Positions 22,998-31,778 are shown, counted from the first letter of the stretch. The stretch: 34,660 nt of DNA from Pseudomonadota bacterium (GCA_028873535.1 JAGWIJ010000025.1:1-34660); one strand, 5' to 3'. The notes: generated from the sequence alone by a model not told the origin. Numbers and translations: made by a program.

Positions 22998-24236
22998 TCA
23001 GGCGAAGCCGCGGAACACCAGGCTGCCGTTGGTGCCGCCGAATCCGAAGGAATTCGACAGGACCACATCCACCTTCATCTGGCGCGCGGTGTTGGGCACG
23101 TAGTCCAGATCGCAGCCCTCGTCGGCCTCATGCAGGTTGATGGTGGGCGGCACGACCTGGTGATGGATCGCCAGCACCGAGAACACGGCCTCGATGCCAC
23201 CGGCCGCGCCCAGCAGGTGTCCGGTCATCGACTTGGTCGAGCTGACGCACAGCCGGTAGGCGTGGTCGCCGAAACAGCGCTTGATCGCGATGGTCTCGGC
23301 CAGGTCACCCAGCGGCGTGGAGGTGCCGTGGGCGTTGATGTAGTCGACCTGGTCGGGATTGAGCCGCGCGTTGCGCAGGGCCGCCACCATGCTGCGTGCG
23401 GCGCCCTCGCCGTCTTCCGGCGGCGCCGTGATGTGGTGCGCGTCGGCACTCATGCCGTAGCCCGCCAGTTCGCAATAGATGCGCGCACCGCGTGCCTTGG
23501 CGTGCTCGAGTTCCTCGAGCACCAGCACACCGGCGCCTTCGCCCATCACGAAACCGTCGCGCCCCTTGTCCCAGGGGCGACTGGCGGTGGCGGGATCGTC
23601 ATTGCGCGTGCTGAGCGCGCGCGCGGCAGCGAAACCGCCCAGGGCGATCTCGGTCAGGGTCGATTCGGCGCCGCCGGCGATCATCACGTCGGCATCGCCG
23701 TATTCGATGATGCGCCCGGCGTCACCGATGCAATGGTTGCCGGTGGTGCAGGCAGTGACGATGGACAGGTTGGGCCCCTTGAGGCCATACATGATCGACA
23801 GGTTGCCGGAAATCATGTTGATGATGCTGCCCGGGATGAAGAACGGCGAGATCTTGCGCGGGCCGCCTTCCAGCATGGCGCCGTGGGTATCCGCGATCAT
23901 CGGCAGGCCGCCGATGCCGGAACCGACGCACACGCCGATGCGCTCCGCGTTGGCCGGCCGTGCCTCGATGCCGGCATCCTTCAGCGCCTCGATCGAGGCC
24001 GCAAGGCCGTAGTGGATGAAGGTGTCCATGCGCCGCAGTTCCTTGGGCGGCAGCACCGAAGGATCGAAGTCCGTGACCTCCCCGGCGATGCGCGTGGACA
24101 GGCGCGACGCGTCGAACCTGGTGACGGGCCCGATGCCGCATTTTCCGGCCAGCAGATTATCCCAGGCACGTGCCACTCCCGTACCGACCGGGGAGACGAT
24201 GCCGATCCCGGTGACCACTACACGCCGACGTGTCAT
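22998..24236 (-). CDS. fabF: 3-oxoacyl-ACP synthase II
   Basis: 412 residues. Thiolase-fold condensing enzyme of fatty-acid elongation. The Cys-His-His triad is at the classical positions: C163 (TACTTGNH), H303 ([11 protein letters not shown]), H340 ([12 protein letters not shown]). The C-terminal [14 protein letters not shown] loop is present. The start at 24236 ([10 protein letters not shown]) has GGAG about 9 nt upstream; the frame continues to 24287 but that part is noncoding leader. It is separated from acpP by 114 bp that contain a strong hairpin. Confidence 0.98.
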   Translation of the reverse strand: MTRRRVVVTGIGIVSPVGTGVARAWDNLLAGKCGIGPVTRFDASRLSTRIAGEVTDFDPSVLPPKELRRMDTFIHYGLAASIEALKDAGIEARPANAERIGVCVGSGIGGLPMIADTHGAMLEGGPRKISPFFIPGSIINMISGNLSIMYGLKGPNLSIVTACTTGNHCIGDAGRIIEYGDADVMIAGGAESTLTEIALGGFAAARALSTRNDDPATASRPWDKGRDGFVMGEGAGVLVLEELEHAKARGARIYCELAGYGMSADAHHITAPPEDGEGAARSMVAALRNARLNPDQVDYINAHGTSTPLGDLAETIAIKRCFGDHAYRLCVSSTKSMTGHLLGAAGGIEAVFSVLAIHHQVVPPTINLHEADEGCDLDYVPNTARQMKVDVVLSNSFGFGGTNGSLVFRGFA

Positions 24237-24307
24237 CGCAGAAAACTCCAAGACGGGAACATTCGAATGAACCGGCTGCGCGCGCACGCGCCCCTTGCCG
24301 ATCCAGG

Positions 24308-24335
24308 GTCCGCCGACCGCGACGGTCGAGCGGAC
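24308..24335 (-). other. Stem-loop between acpP and fabF
   Basis: A 12-bp stem with one bulged base: 24308-24319 pairs with 24323-24335 (base 24329 unpaired), loop CGA. It is very GC-rich and lies 16 nt after the acpP stop. No U-run follows on the minus strand, so it is more likely an mRNA-stabilising or attenuating element than a full terminator. It would help keep acpP mRNA more abundant than downstream fabF. Confidence 0.55.
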
Positions 24336-24350
24336 ACCACAGGCGCGTGA

Positions 24351-24590
24351 TCAGGCCTTGAGGTGGGCCTTGACGTAGTCGACCGCCTGCTGGACGGTCG
24401 TGATCTTCTCGGCTTCTTCATCGGGGATTTCGCACTCGAACTCTTCCTCGAGCGCCATCACGAGCTCCACCGTGTCCAGGGAATCGGCACCCAGGTCATC
24501 CACGAAGGACGACTCGTTCTTGATGTCCGCTTCCTTGACGCCCAGCTGCTCGGCAACGATCTTGCGGACGCGTTCTTCGATGTTTTCCAT
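24351..24590 (-). CDS. acpP: Acyl carrier protein
   Basis: 79 residues, strongly acidic four-helix protein. The 4'-phosphopantetheine attachment serine is S37 in [19 protein letters not shown]. It carries growing acyl chains for FabD, FabH, FabG, FabF and PlsX encoded around it. AGGGAAAG lies about 3-10 nt before the ATG. It has its own promoter (extended -10 at 24651-24659) inside the 111-bp gap after fabG, and a hairpin after its stop, consistent with expression above the rest of the cluster. Confidence 0.99.
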   Translation of the reverse strand: MENIEERVRKIVAEQLGVKEADIKNESSFVDDLGADSLDTVELVMALEEEFECEIPDEEAEKITTVQQAVDYVKAHLKA

Positions 24591-24650
24591 GCTTTCCCTT
24601 TTGCCTTTCCTGTTGGTGGGTAGTTGCTGCGCAAAAAAATGAGCGGGCAG

Positions 24651-24659
24651 ATTATAGCA
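24651..24659 (-). promoter_or_regulatory. acpP: Extended -10 promoter of acpP
   Basis: On the minus strand TGCTATAAT is a perfect extended -10 element (TGnTATAAT). The -35 region 17 bp upstream (CATTCG) is poor, as is usual for extended -10 promoters. RNA should begin near 24644, giving a leader of about 53 nt that contains a seven-T run (24634-24640 region) and a good ribosome site. Confidence 0.6.
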
Positions 24660-24701
24660 GAATGACCCGCGCCCGAATGAGCGGCACGGGCGGACGCGGC
24701 A

Positions 24702-25445
24702 TCACTCCATGTGCATGCCGCCGTTCACGTGCAAGGTGCTGCCGGTGATGTAGCCGGCCTCGGGCGAGGCCAGGAAGCACACCGCCTGTGCGACGTCCTC
24801 GACGGATCCCAGACGGCCCAGCGGGATGCTGCCAAGCAGGGCCTCGTGCTGCGCCGCAGGCAGCGCACGCGTCATGTCGGTGTCGATGAATCCGGGCGCC
24901 ACGCAGTTCACCGTGATGCCACGGCTGCCCACTTCGCGCGCCAGGGCACGCGTGAAGCCCGCCATGCCGGCCTTGGCCGCGGCGTAGTTGGCCTGCCCGG
25001 CATTGCCGCTGGCGCCCACCACCGATCCGATGCTGATGATGCGGCCAGCACGCGCTTTCATCATGTCGCGCACCACGGCACGCGCGAGCAGGAATACCGA
25101 CTTGAGGTTGGTATCGAGCACGGCATCCCAGTCCTCGTCCTTGAGACGCATCAGCAGGCCGTCGCGCGTGATGCCGGCATTGTTCACCAGGATGGTCACG
25201 GCGCCTTCGCGCGCGCGGATGTCCTCGATGGCCGTCAGCACCCCGGCGGCGTCATTGACGTCCAGGCGCAGCCCGCGGCCAGTCAGTCCAAGTCCGGCGA
25301 AATGGCGCGTGATCGCCTCGGCTCCGGCCTCCGAGGTGGCCGTACCGACCACCACGGCACCGGCACGCGCCAGCGCCACCGCGATGGCCTGTCCGATTCC
25401 GCGGCTGGCGCCGGTGACCAGTGCAAGCTGCTTGTGCAGATTCAT
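24702..25445 (-). CDS. fabG: 3-oxoacyl-ACP reductase
   Basis: 247 residues, classical short-chain dehydrogenase. NADP-binding TGASRGIG (11-18), NNAG (88-91), and the active-site Ser141-Tyr154-Lys158 (SIGSVVG, YAAAKAG), with the substrate loop CVAPGFIDTDMT. It reduces 3-oxoacyl-ACP to 3-hydroxyacyl-ACP. The ATG overlaps the fabD stop (ATGA), and GGGAG lies 9 nt upstream. Confidence 0.98.
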   Translation of the reverse strand: MNLHKQLALVTGASRGIGQAIAVALARAGAVVVGTATSEAGAEAITRHFAGLGLTGRGLRLDVNDAAGVLTAIEDIRAREGAVTILVNNAGITRDGLLMRLKDEDWDAVLDTNLKSVFLLARAVVRDMMKARAGRIISIGSVVGASGNAGQANYAAAKAGMAGFTRALAREVGSRGITVNCVAPGFIDTDMTRALPAAQHEALLGSIPLGRLGSVEDVAQAVCFLASPEAGYITGSTLHVNGGMHME

Positions 25446-26383
25446 GCTGCTGCTCCCGAAATGAGTCCGGCAAATGTCGCGATGGCCGCATCATCGACCA
25501 GCGCCGTGCCTTGCAGGCGGTCGTCGATGCGGCGGCACAAGGGAGCCAGCACCTTGCCGGGTCCGCATTCGGCCACTGCGGAAATGCCGCGTCCCGCCAC
25601 GGCCTGCAGGCTGCCCACCCAGCGCACCGGCGAGAACAACTGACGCTTCAAGGCCGCGCGGATGTCAGCCGGGTCCTGATGAGCGGCCATGTCGACATTG
25701 TGCAGGACAGTGATCCGCGGCGTGCGCACTTCGATGCCCGCCAGGGCTTGCGCCAGGGTCTCGGCGGCGCCATGCATCAGCGCGCAGTGCGACGGCACGC
25801 TCATCGGCAACATCAGCGCGCGCTTGGCGCCACGCGCCTTGGCAGCGGCCACGCCACGCTCGACGGCGGCCCGTGTTCCGGCAATGACGACCTGTCCGGG
25901 CGAGTTGAAATTGGCGGGTTCGAGCACTTCGCCCTGGGCCGCCTCGGTGCACGCCGCTTCGACGGCAGCGTCGTCCAGCCCCAGGATCGCGGCCATGCCG
26001 CCGCTGCCTTCCGGCACCGCTGCCTGCATGGCCTCGGCGCGCACACGCGTGATGCGCAGCGCGTCGGCAAAGCCGATCGCATCGGCCGCGACCAGCGCGG
26101 CATATTCGCCCAGGCTGTGGCCGGCGACCACGGCAGGACGCTCCGCGCGCTGGCTGCACCACAGGCGCCAGACCGCCACGTCCGCCGTCAGCATCAAGGG
26201 CTGGGTGACCACGGTGCGCGCCAGGGCGTCCTCAGGGCCTTCGCTGGCCAGCGTCCAGAAGTCCTGGCCCAGTACCTGCGCGGCTTCGGCAAAGGTCTCA
26301 CGCACGACGGCGTGGCCGGACAAGCCGGCCATCATGCCGACCGACTGCGAGCCCTGGCCGGGGAATACGAATGCGAAATCCAT
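25442..26383 (-). CDS. fabD: Malonyl-CoA:ACP transacylase
   Basis: 313 residues. Oxyanion/active-site signatures FPGQGSQSVGM, GHSLGEYAALVAA (Ser90), Arg115, and His199 in SVPSHCALM, plus the NFNSPGQVVIAG segment. It loads malonyl groups onto ACP. The start at 26383 follows the fabH stop by 10 nt with an excellent AGGAGGAA site; the upstream in-frame extension to 26533 lies in fabH and is rejected. Confidence 0.98.
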   Translation of the reverse strand: MDFAFVFPGQGSQSVGMMAGLSGHAVVRETFAEAAQVLGQDFWTLASEGPEDALARTVVTQPLMLTADVAVWRLWCSQRAERPAVVAGHSLGEYAALVAADAIGFADALRITRVRAEAMQAAVPEGSGGMAAILGLDDAAVEAACTEAAQGEVLEPANFNSPGQVVIAGTRAAVERGVAAAKARGAKRALMLPMSVPSHCALMHGAAETLAQALAGIEVRTPRITVLHNVDMAAHQDPADIRAALKRQLFSPVRWVGSLQAVAGRGISAVAECGPGKVLAPLCRRIDDRLQGTALVDDAAIATFAGLISGAAA

Positions 26384-26393
26384 GATGTTCCTC

Positions 26394-27353
26394 CTAGAAG
26401 CGCAGCAGCGCGGAACCCCAGGTGAATCCGCCGCCCACCGCCGTGAGCAGCAGCAGCTGACCACGCTGGACACGCCCATCGCGCACTGCGGTATCCAGCG
26501 CCAGCGGCACCGAGGCAGCCGAGGTGTTGCCATGCTTGGGCACGGTCACGACCACACGTTGCTCGTCAATGCCCAGCCGGCGCGCGGTCGACGACAGGAT
26601 GCGCGTATTGGCCTGGTGCGGAATCAGCCAGTCGACGGCATCGATGGAGCAGTCGTTGGCCGCCAGGGCTTCCCGGCACACTTCGTCGAGCACGCGCACG
26701 GCAAACTTGAAGACCGCCTGACCGTCCATGTGGACGAAGGGTGAAGGCTGGATGCGTCCTCCATCGACGTGGCCCGGCACGCACAACATGCCGACATGAT
26801 GGCCGTCGGCATGCAGGTGCGAGGACAGCAGGCCGGGCTGATCGGCAAGCGACAGCACCACGGCGCCGGCGCCATCGCCGAACAGCACGCAGGTGCCGCG
26901 GTCGTTCCAGTCGAGCAGGCGCGTGAAGGTCTCGGCGCCGATCACCAAGGCGTGGCGCACACCGCCTGCGCGCATGAAGCGCTCGGCGGTGGCAAGTCCA
27001 TACAGGAAGCCGGTACAGACCGCCTGGATGTCGAACGCGATACAGCCGCCGATGCCGAGCTTGGCCTGCACGATGCAGGCCGTGCTGGGGAACACCATGT
27101 CCGGAGTGGTGGTGGCGACGATCAGCAGGTCGACGTCGCTGGCCGCGATGCCGGCCGCATCCAGCGCTGCACGTGCCGCCTGGGTGGCCAGATCCGAGGT
27201 CATGATGCCCTCGTCGGCCACGTGCCGCTGTTCGATGCCGGTGCGTTCGCGGATCCAGGCATCGCTGGTGTTCACGCGCTGCTCCAGATCGTGATTGCTC
27301 ACGATGCGCGGCGGCAGCGCGCTGCCCGTTCCGCTGATGCGTATGTGCGTCAT
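26394..27353 (-). CDS. fabH: 3-oxoacyl-ACP synthase III
   Basis: 319 residues. The Cys-His-Asn triad is complete: C113 (DIQAVCTGF), H246 ([10 protein letters not shown]), N276 ([10 protein letters not shown]). The end reads [16 protein letters not shown] as in FabH. It starts fatty-acid synthesis by condensing acetyl-CoA with malonyl-ACP. AGGAAA lies 6 nt before the ATG, and the plsX stop is 30 nt upstream. Confidence 0.98.
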   Translation of the reverse strand: MTHIRISGTGSALPPRIVSNHDLEQRVNTSDAWIRERTGIEQRHVADEGIMTSDLATQAARAALDAAGIAASDVDLLIVATTTPDMVFPSTACIVQAKLGIGGCIAFDIQAVCTGFLYGLATAERFMRAGGVRHALVIGAETFTRLLDWNDRGTCVLFGDGAGAVVLSLADQPGLLSSHLHADGHHVGMLCVPGHVDGGRIQPSPFVHMDGQAVFKFAVRVLDEVCREALAANDCSIDAVDWLIPHQANTRILSSTARRLGIDEQRVVVTVPKHGNTSAASVPLALDTAVRDGRVQRGQLLLLTAVGGGFTWGSALLRF

Positions 27354-27383
27354 GTGGTTTCCTGCTTGCGCCGTCAGACCGTG

Positions 27384-28403
27384 CTAGCTGCCGACGGCAG
27401 CGCCGGCCGCGGCGATATCCTCGGTGATCCGCGCCAGGATGCCGCTGCTGGCCTCGTGATAGGCGACATCGAGGGCACACTGGAAGGCAAAGACGTCGGC
27501 CGAGCCATGACTCTTCACCACGATGCCACGCAAGCCCAGCAAGCTGGCGCCGTTGTAGCGGCGGCCGTCGAGGCGATGGCGGATGGCCTTGAGCACTGGC
27601 ATCGCCACCAGGCCCAGCAGCCGGGTCAGCCAGGAACGACTGAACTCCTCCTTGAGGATGGCAGCGATCATGCGCGCCAGGCCTTCGCTGGTCTTGAGTG
27701 CGACATTGCCGACAAAGCCGTCACAGACCACCACATCGACCGTACCGTGGTAGACGTCGTCGCCTTCGACATTGCCGTGGAAGTTGATCGGTGCCTGGCG
27801 CAGCAGTTCGCCGGCCTGGCGCACCACTTCACCGCCCTTGATTTCCTCGTGACCGATGTTGAGCAGGCCAACGCTGGGACGTTCCTTGCGGTCGACGGCA
27901 GAGGCCAGGATGGCGCCCATGATGCCGAACTGCAGCAGGTGTTCGGCCGTGCAGTCGACATTGGCGCCCAGGTCGAGCACATAGGTGTGTCCCGACTGGG
28001 TCGGCAAGGTCGTGGCGATTGCCGGCCGATCGATGCCGGGCAGCGTCTTGAGGACGAACTTGGCGGTCGCCATCAGTGCACCGGTGTTGCCGGCACTCAC
28101 GCAGCATTGCGCCTCGCCGGACTTGACCTGGTTGATGGCCAGTCGCATCGACGAGTTCTTCTTGTGCTTGAGCGCCAGCGCCGGCGCCTCGTCCATGCCG
28201 ACGAGCTCCTCGGCATGCAGCACACGGATGCGGTCGGAAGGTTTGGCGCCGGCACGTGCCAGCTCGGCCTGCAGGATTTCCTCGCGACCGACCAGGATCA
28301 CGGCAGCATCCGCCTGTGCCCGCAGGAAAGCCAGGCAGGCCGCTACGGTGACTGCAGGGCCGTGATCCCCGCCCATGGCATCGACCGCGACCGTGACGGT
28401 CAC
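27384..28403 (-). CDS. plsX: Phosphate acyltransferase PlsX
   Basis: 339 residues. Begins [14 protein letters not shown], with internal signatures [75 protein letters not shown] (given here as the conserved order). It makes acyl-phosphate from acyl-ACP for PlsY, linking fatty-acid to phospholipid synthesis. The start is GTG at 28403 with no strong ribosome site; it lies 38 nt after rpmF. Confidence 0.97.
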   Translation of the reverse strand: MTVTVAVDAMGGDHGPAVTVAACLAFLRAQADAAVILVGREEILQAELARAGAKPSDRIRVLHAEELVGMDEAPALALKHKKNSSMRLAINQVKSGEAQCCVSAGNTGALMATAKFVLKTLPGIDRPAIATTLPTQSGHTYVLDLGANVDCTAEHLLQFGIMGAILASAVDRKERPSVGLLNIGHEEIKGGEVVRQAGELLRQAPINFHGNVEGDDVYHGTVDVVVCDGFVGNVALKTSEGLARMIAAILKEEFSRSWLTRLLGLVAMPVLKAIRHRLDGRRYNGASLLGLRGIVVKSHGSADVFAFQCALDVAYHEASSGILARITEDIAAAGAAVGS

Positions 28404-28441
28404 TGCGCAGCTACCCGGGTCTGGTCGGACCGCAACAGGGC

Positions 28442-28621
28442 TTATTCGCCCTTGCTGCGGATGACCTTGCGGCCGCGGTAGAAGCCGCTCGGGCTGATGT
28501 GATGGCGCAGGTGGGTCTCGCCGGTGGTCGGTTCGGTGGCCAGCGGGGCGGCCGTCAGGAAATCATGCGACCGGTGCATGCCGCGCTTCGACGGGGACTT
28601 CTTGTTCTGTTGGACTGCCAT
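28442..28621 (-). CDS. rpmF: Ribosomal protein bL32
   Basis: 59 residues translated directly: it begins [20 protein letters not shown], continues with [17 protein letters not shown] and ends IRSKGE. This is the standard N-terminal signature of bL32 with the zinc-free (no CxxC) form common in Proteobacteria. GGAG lies 9 nt before the ATG. The order yceD-rpmF-plsX is conserved widely. Confidence 0.98.
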   Translation of the reverse strand: MAVQQNKKSPSKRGMHRSHDFLTAAPLATEPTTGETHLRHHISPSGFYRGRKVIRSKGE

Positions 28622-28706
28622 GATGATTGCTCCAGGTTGAATCGGCTATTCCGGCCGGCGGCGGTTTGCTCCGCGCCAGGCGCGGCCTTCACGTTGCTGC
28701 ACAAGC

Positions 28707-29210
28707 TCAGGTCTTGGGAGACCCTCTCAGCACGGCGAAGGGCGACGGTTTGCCACCCTCCTCCGCATCCGGCCCATCCTTCGGGCCGTGACACTGTTCG
28801 GTCTCGTGGCGCGGCATCATCGGCAAAGCCAACAGCAGCTCCTCGAGTACTGCATTCTGCATGTCCAGGGCACCCGGAACCACGACGAAGTCAGAATCGT
28901 CTTCCTCGTCTTCCAGCTCCGGCAGCTCGGCTTCGCTCTTCACCACCACCAGCGCATGCTGATGACGGATGGCAAACGGCAGCGGGCCCAGGCAGCGCTG
29001 ACAGATCAGCTGCAGCTGCCCGTCCAGCTCCAGGGTCAGCCGCGGCCTTCCGTGTGCGTCGCGCGCGGCGCGCACGCTCCACGCCACCGCGCCGTCACCG
29101 CTGGCCAGACGATCGGCGAGCTCCGGCAGCGCGGACAAGGCCAGCGATCCGTGCAGCGCTTCGCCGCCACGGATCAATTTGTCGATTTCCACCTGCGCCC
29201 GTTCAGACAT
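28707..29210 (-). CDS. yceD: YceD/DUF177 family protein (23S rRNA accumulation protein)
   Basis: 167 residues. The DUF177 core reads LQLICQRCLGPLPFAI (two cysteines, CxxC), then VVVKSEAELPELEDEEDDSDFVVV, NAVLEELLLALPMMPRHE, and ends PFAVLRGSPKT, as in the family. In E. coli YceD affects 23S rRNA levels, and related proteins occur in chloroplasts. It is the first gene of the minus-strand yceD-rpmF-plsX-fab cluster. A near-consensus promoter has its -10 box ending 8 nt before the ATG and no Shine-Dalgarno sequence can be transcribed, so this message is probably leaderless. Confidence 0.92.
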   Translation of the reverse strand: MSERAQVEIDKLIRGGEALHGSLALSALPELADRLASGDGAVAWSVRAARDAHGRPRLTLELDGQLQLICQRCLGPLPFAIRHQHALVVVKSEAELPELEDEEDDSDFVVVPGALDMQNAVLEELLLALPMMPRHETEQCHGPKDGPDAEEGGKPSPFAVLRGSPKT

Positions 29211-29218
29211 AGCCGCCC

Positions 29219-29247
29219 ACTATAGCGTGGATCGCTGAACATGTCAA
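29219..29247 (-). promoter_or_regulatory. Near-consensus sigma70 promoter of the yceD-rpmF-plsX-fab cluster
   Basis: Minus strand TTGACA (29242-29247, perfect), 17-bp spacer, TATAGT (29219-29224, five of six). The yceD ATG begins at 29210, so initiation 6-9 nt after the -10 box puts the RNA start at or 1-3 nt before the A of the ATG. Confidence 0.8.
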
Positions 29248-29276
29248 AAAAGCCAAGCGTATTCAATTGCTTTTGC

Positions 29277-29285
29277 TGCTATCCT
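29277..29285 (+). promoter_or_regulatory. Candidate extended -10 promoter of maf
   Basis: TGCTATCCT fits the TGn-TATNNT extended -10 pattern. It ends 8 nt before the maf ATG at 29294, and no -35 box or Shine-Dalgarno sequence is visible. Confidence 0.4.
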
Positions 29286-29293
29286 GCGACACC

Positions 29294-29875
29294 ATGAATC
29301 CTCCGCTCGTCCTTGCTTCCAGTTCCCCCTATCGCGCCAGCCTGCTGGCCCGCCTGGGCCTTGAATTCAGCTGCCACGCGCCGGCACTGGACGAATCCGC
29401 CCACGCCGGCGAAACGCCACGCGACACGGCCTTGCGCCTGGCTGGGGCCAAGGCACGCGCCGTGGCCGGCGACCATCCGGGGGCGCTGATCCTGGGCAGT
29501 GACCAGCTCGCCAGCCTGGATGGCACACCCATCGGCAAGCCAGGCACGCTGGAACGCGCGGTCGAGCAGTTGCTGCAGGCCAGCGGTCGCGAGCTGGTCT
29601 TCCATACGGCGGTCGCCTTGCTGGACAGCCGCAGTGGCCGCCTGCAGCTGGCCGAAGTGCCATGCCTGGTAGGCTACCGCACGCTGGACGAGCCCCAGGT
29701 GCGCCGCTACCTGCAGCGCGAACCCGCACTGGACTGCGCCGGCGCTGCACGCATCGAGGCGCTGGGCATCAGTCTGGTGCGGCATGTGCGCTGCGACGAC
29801 CCCACCGCGCTGATCGGGCTGCCGCTGATCACGGTGGCGGCTTTCCTGCGCGAAGCCGGTCTGTCGCTGCCATGA
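29294..29875 (+). CDS. yceF: Maf-family nucleotide pyrophosphatase (YceF / m7GTP pyrophosphatase type)
   Basis: 193 residues. N-terminal LASSSPYRASLLARLG (substrate loop), then the DE of PALDESAHAGETP, KARAVAGDHPGALILGSDQLASLDG, GKPGT, and the C-terminal ALIGLPL. The GSDQ and GKPGT signatures favour the YceF branch, which hydrolyses m7GTP to m7GMP; a general Maf dTTP/UTP role cannot be excluded. The start at 29294 is chosen from family similarity; an upstream in-frame ATG at 29267 only adds MLLLLSCDT. The stop overlaps the methyltransferase start by 4 nt (ATGA). Confidence 0.93.
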   Translation: MNPPLVLASSSPYRASLLARLGLEFSCHAPALDESAHAGETPRDTALRLAGAKARAVAGDHPGALILGSDQLASLDGTPIGKPGTLERAVEQLLQASGRELVFHTAVALLDSRSGRLQLAEVPCLVGYRTLDEPQVRRYLQREPALDCAGAARIEALGISLVRHVRCDDPTALIGLPLITVAAFLREAGLSLP

Positions 29876-30669
29876 ACCCCTCGATCGACGTCGGCGCGGA
29901 CACGCCCACCGTTTCGCGCGGCATCCTGCATCTGTTGCCAGTGCCGATCGCCGCCGACAGTGGCCCTGCCATCCTGCCGGCGCGCACCCTGGAAGCCATG
30001 TTCCAGCTCGGCTGTTTCGTGGTCGAGAACGCGCGCTCAGCGCGGCGCGCGCTCAAGGAACTCGGGCATCCCGGCCCCATGCAACAGCTCGACATCCGCG
30101 AAATCCCGGCCGGCAAGGAACAGGCGCGGCTGGGCGAGTCCGTGCTGGCGGATCTGCTGGCGCCGCTCACCGCCGGTCATGCGGTGGGCGTGCTGTCGGA
30201 ATCAGGCTGCCCTGGCATCGCCGACCCCGGCGCCGAACTCGCGCGCTGGGCACAGCGCAATGGGCATGCGGTGCAGCCGCATGTAGGACCGTCCAGCCTG
30301 TTGCTGGCCTTGATGGGATCCGGACTGGAAGGACAGCGCTTCAGTTTCCACGGCTACCTGCCCGTGGACGGACCGGGGCGCATCGCCGCACTGCAGGCGC
30401 TCGAGCTGCGTTCGCGCCAGGAGCGCGCCGCCCAGCTGTTCATCGAGACGCCCTACCGCAACGATGCCATGGTGCAGGCCCTGCTGACGGCACTGCAACC
30501 AGGCACCCTGGTCAGCGTGGCCTGCGACCTCACCGGCAGTGCCGAACTGCTGCGCACGCGCAGCGTGCGGCTGTGGCGCGAGTCGCCGCCCCTGCTGCCG
30601 CGCCTGCCGACCGTGTTCCTGCTGCAGGCGCTCAGCGCTCCAGCCGCATCGCCGCGCCGGCGCGCGTGA
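29872..30669 (+). CDS. SAM-dependent methyltransferase of the tetrapyrrole methylase / RsmI-like family
   Basis: 265 residues. The class III methyltransferase fold is suggested by LHLLPVPIAADSGPAILPARTL, GCFVVENARSARRALKELG, GVLSESGCPGIADPGAELA (the glycine-rich cofactor loop), VQPHVGPSSLLLALMGSGL and LFIETPYRN. This resembles RsmI (16S rRNA C1402 2'-O-methyltransferase) but lacks RsmI's N-terminal TPIGNL motif and ends earlier. Betaproteobacteria often carry this second, RsmI-like protein next to maf; its target is unknown. It is translationally coupled to maf, and its last 38 nt overlap the convergent peptidase gene. Confidence 0.85.
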   Translation: MNPSIDVGADTPTVSRGILHLLPVPIAADSGPAILPARTLEAMFQLGCFVVENARSARRALKELGHPGPMQQLDIREIPAGKEQARLGESVLADLLAPLTAGHAVGVLSESGCPGIADPGAELARWAQRNGHAVQPHVGPSSLLLALMGSGLEGQRFSFHGYLPVDGPGRIAALQALELRSRQERAAQLFIETPYRNDAMVQALLTALQPGTLVSVACDLTGSAELLRTRSVRLWRESPPLLPRLPTVFLLQALSAPAASPRRRA

Positions 30670-31684
30670 CCCAGCTGCCGGCCGCCTCGGTAGCGCCGGC
30701 CCCGATCTTCTTGGCCAGCCGCTCGGCGATGTTCTCCTTGGTGTTGTAGTCCACCAGATCGGGCGCCTTGAGCACCTCGCGTGCGACATATTCGGTGCTG
30801 CCCATGGCATCGGCCAGCCCCAAGCGCACGCCTTCTTCGCCGCTCCACACATAGCCCGAGAACATGTCCGGCGTCTCGTGCAGACGATTTCCGCGGCCCT
30901 TGCGGACCACGTCGATGAACTGCCGGTGCACCTGATCCAGCATGGCCTGGGCCTGCGCAACATGCTTCGGATTGAGCGGCGCAAAGGGGTCGAGAAAGGC
31001 CTTGTTTTCGCCGGCATGCAGCGCGCGCCGTTCCACCCCCACTTTTTCCATCAGGCCGGTGAAACCGAAACTGTCCATGATCACGCCGACCGAGCCGATC
31101 AGACTGGCCTTGTCCACGTAGATGCGGTCGGCTGCCACGGCCACATAGTAGCCGCCGGATGCGCAGACATCGGTCACCACTGCGTACAGCGGAATCTTGG
31201 GGTAGACCTTGCGCAGCCGGCCGATCTCGTCGTTGATGTAGCCGGCCTGCACCGGGCTGCCGCCTGGGCTGTTGATGCGCAGCACCACACCCACGGTGTT
31301 GCGATCCTTGAACGCCTGCTGCAAGGCCGGCACGACCTTTTCGGCCGACGCCGCGCCATCGGAATCGATCACGCCGCGCAGATCGACGACGGCGGTGTGC
31401 GGGCCGGTCGGAATCCCGTCGCCGCCGGCAAACCAGCCGCTCACCGCAAACAGGGTCAGGAACAGGTAGAGGAACAGCAGGCCCTTGAAAAAGCTGTTCC
31501 ATTTGCGCGCCCGCCGTTGTTCGTCCAGCGTGGCATGCAGCAGCTTTTCGAGGGTGCCGCGCTCCCAGTCCGCAGGGGCTCCAGCATTGGACGCATCGGG
31601 TTTGGCGGCTTGCGCCGAAGAGGAAGGATCGGAGGGAAAGGTCACGTCGGGGCCGCTGCGTAGGATGGGCCCAGGATCGCTCAC
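30632..31684 (-). CDS. S49-family signal peptide peptidase (SppA-like)
   Basis: 350 residues. A Pro/Ser/Ala-rich cytoplasmic N-terminus (about 1-60) leads to one membrane anchor (about 65-83). The periplasmic S49 domain has LRINSPGGSPVQAGYI, the nucleophile Ser176 in CASGGYYVA, and the general base Lys228 in AGENKAFLD. The Ser-Lys spacing of 52 equals that of Bacillus SppA (S147/K199). Such serine-lysine peptidases degrade leftover signal peptides in the membrane. The size (single domain) matches the short SohB/SppA type. The start is GTG at 31684 with a weak AGGG; a perfect TATAAT lies 16 nt upstream. The 3' end overlaps the methyltransferase gene tail-to-tail. Confidence 0.92.
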   Translation of the reverse strand: MSDPGPILRSGPDVTFPSDPSSSAQAAKPDASNAGAPADWERGTLEKLLHATLDEQRRARKWNSFFKGLLFLYLFLTLFAVSGWFAGGDGIPTGPHTAVVDLRGVIDSDGAASAEKVVPALQQAFKDRNTVGVVLRINSPGGSPVQAGYINDEIGRLRKVYPKIPLYAVVTDVCASGGYYVAVAADRIYVDKASLIGSVGVIMDSFGFTGLMEKVGVERRALHAGENKAFLDPFAPLNPKHVAQAQAMLDQVHRQFIDVVRKGRGNRLHETPDMFSGYVWSGEEGVRLGLADAMGSTEYVAREVLKAPDLVDYNTKENIAERLAKKIGAGATEAAGSWVTRAGAAMRLER

Positions 31685-31700
31685 GACCCTGGCGCTGCAG

Positions 31701-31742
31701 ATTATACGCCGAGCCGATGGCGGAATCGTGCAGCGCTATACT
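31701..31742. promoter_or_regulatory. Divergent -10 elements between the S49 peptidase and a small exported protein
   Basis: Minus strand TATAAT (31701-31706, perfect -10) points to the peptidase; plus strand TATACT (31737-31742) points to the small protein gene. No good -35 boxes were found for either. Confidence 0.4.
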
Positions 31743-31778
31743 GGCCGCGCATCCTCATCTGATTCAGGAGTGTCTGCC

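Noticed and set aside
26769-28481. A 570-residue plus-strand frame over fabH and plsX
   Set aside because: It is antisense to two firmly identified genes.
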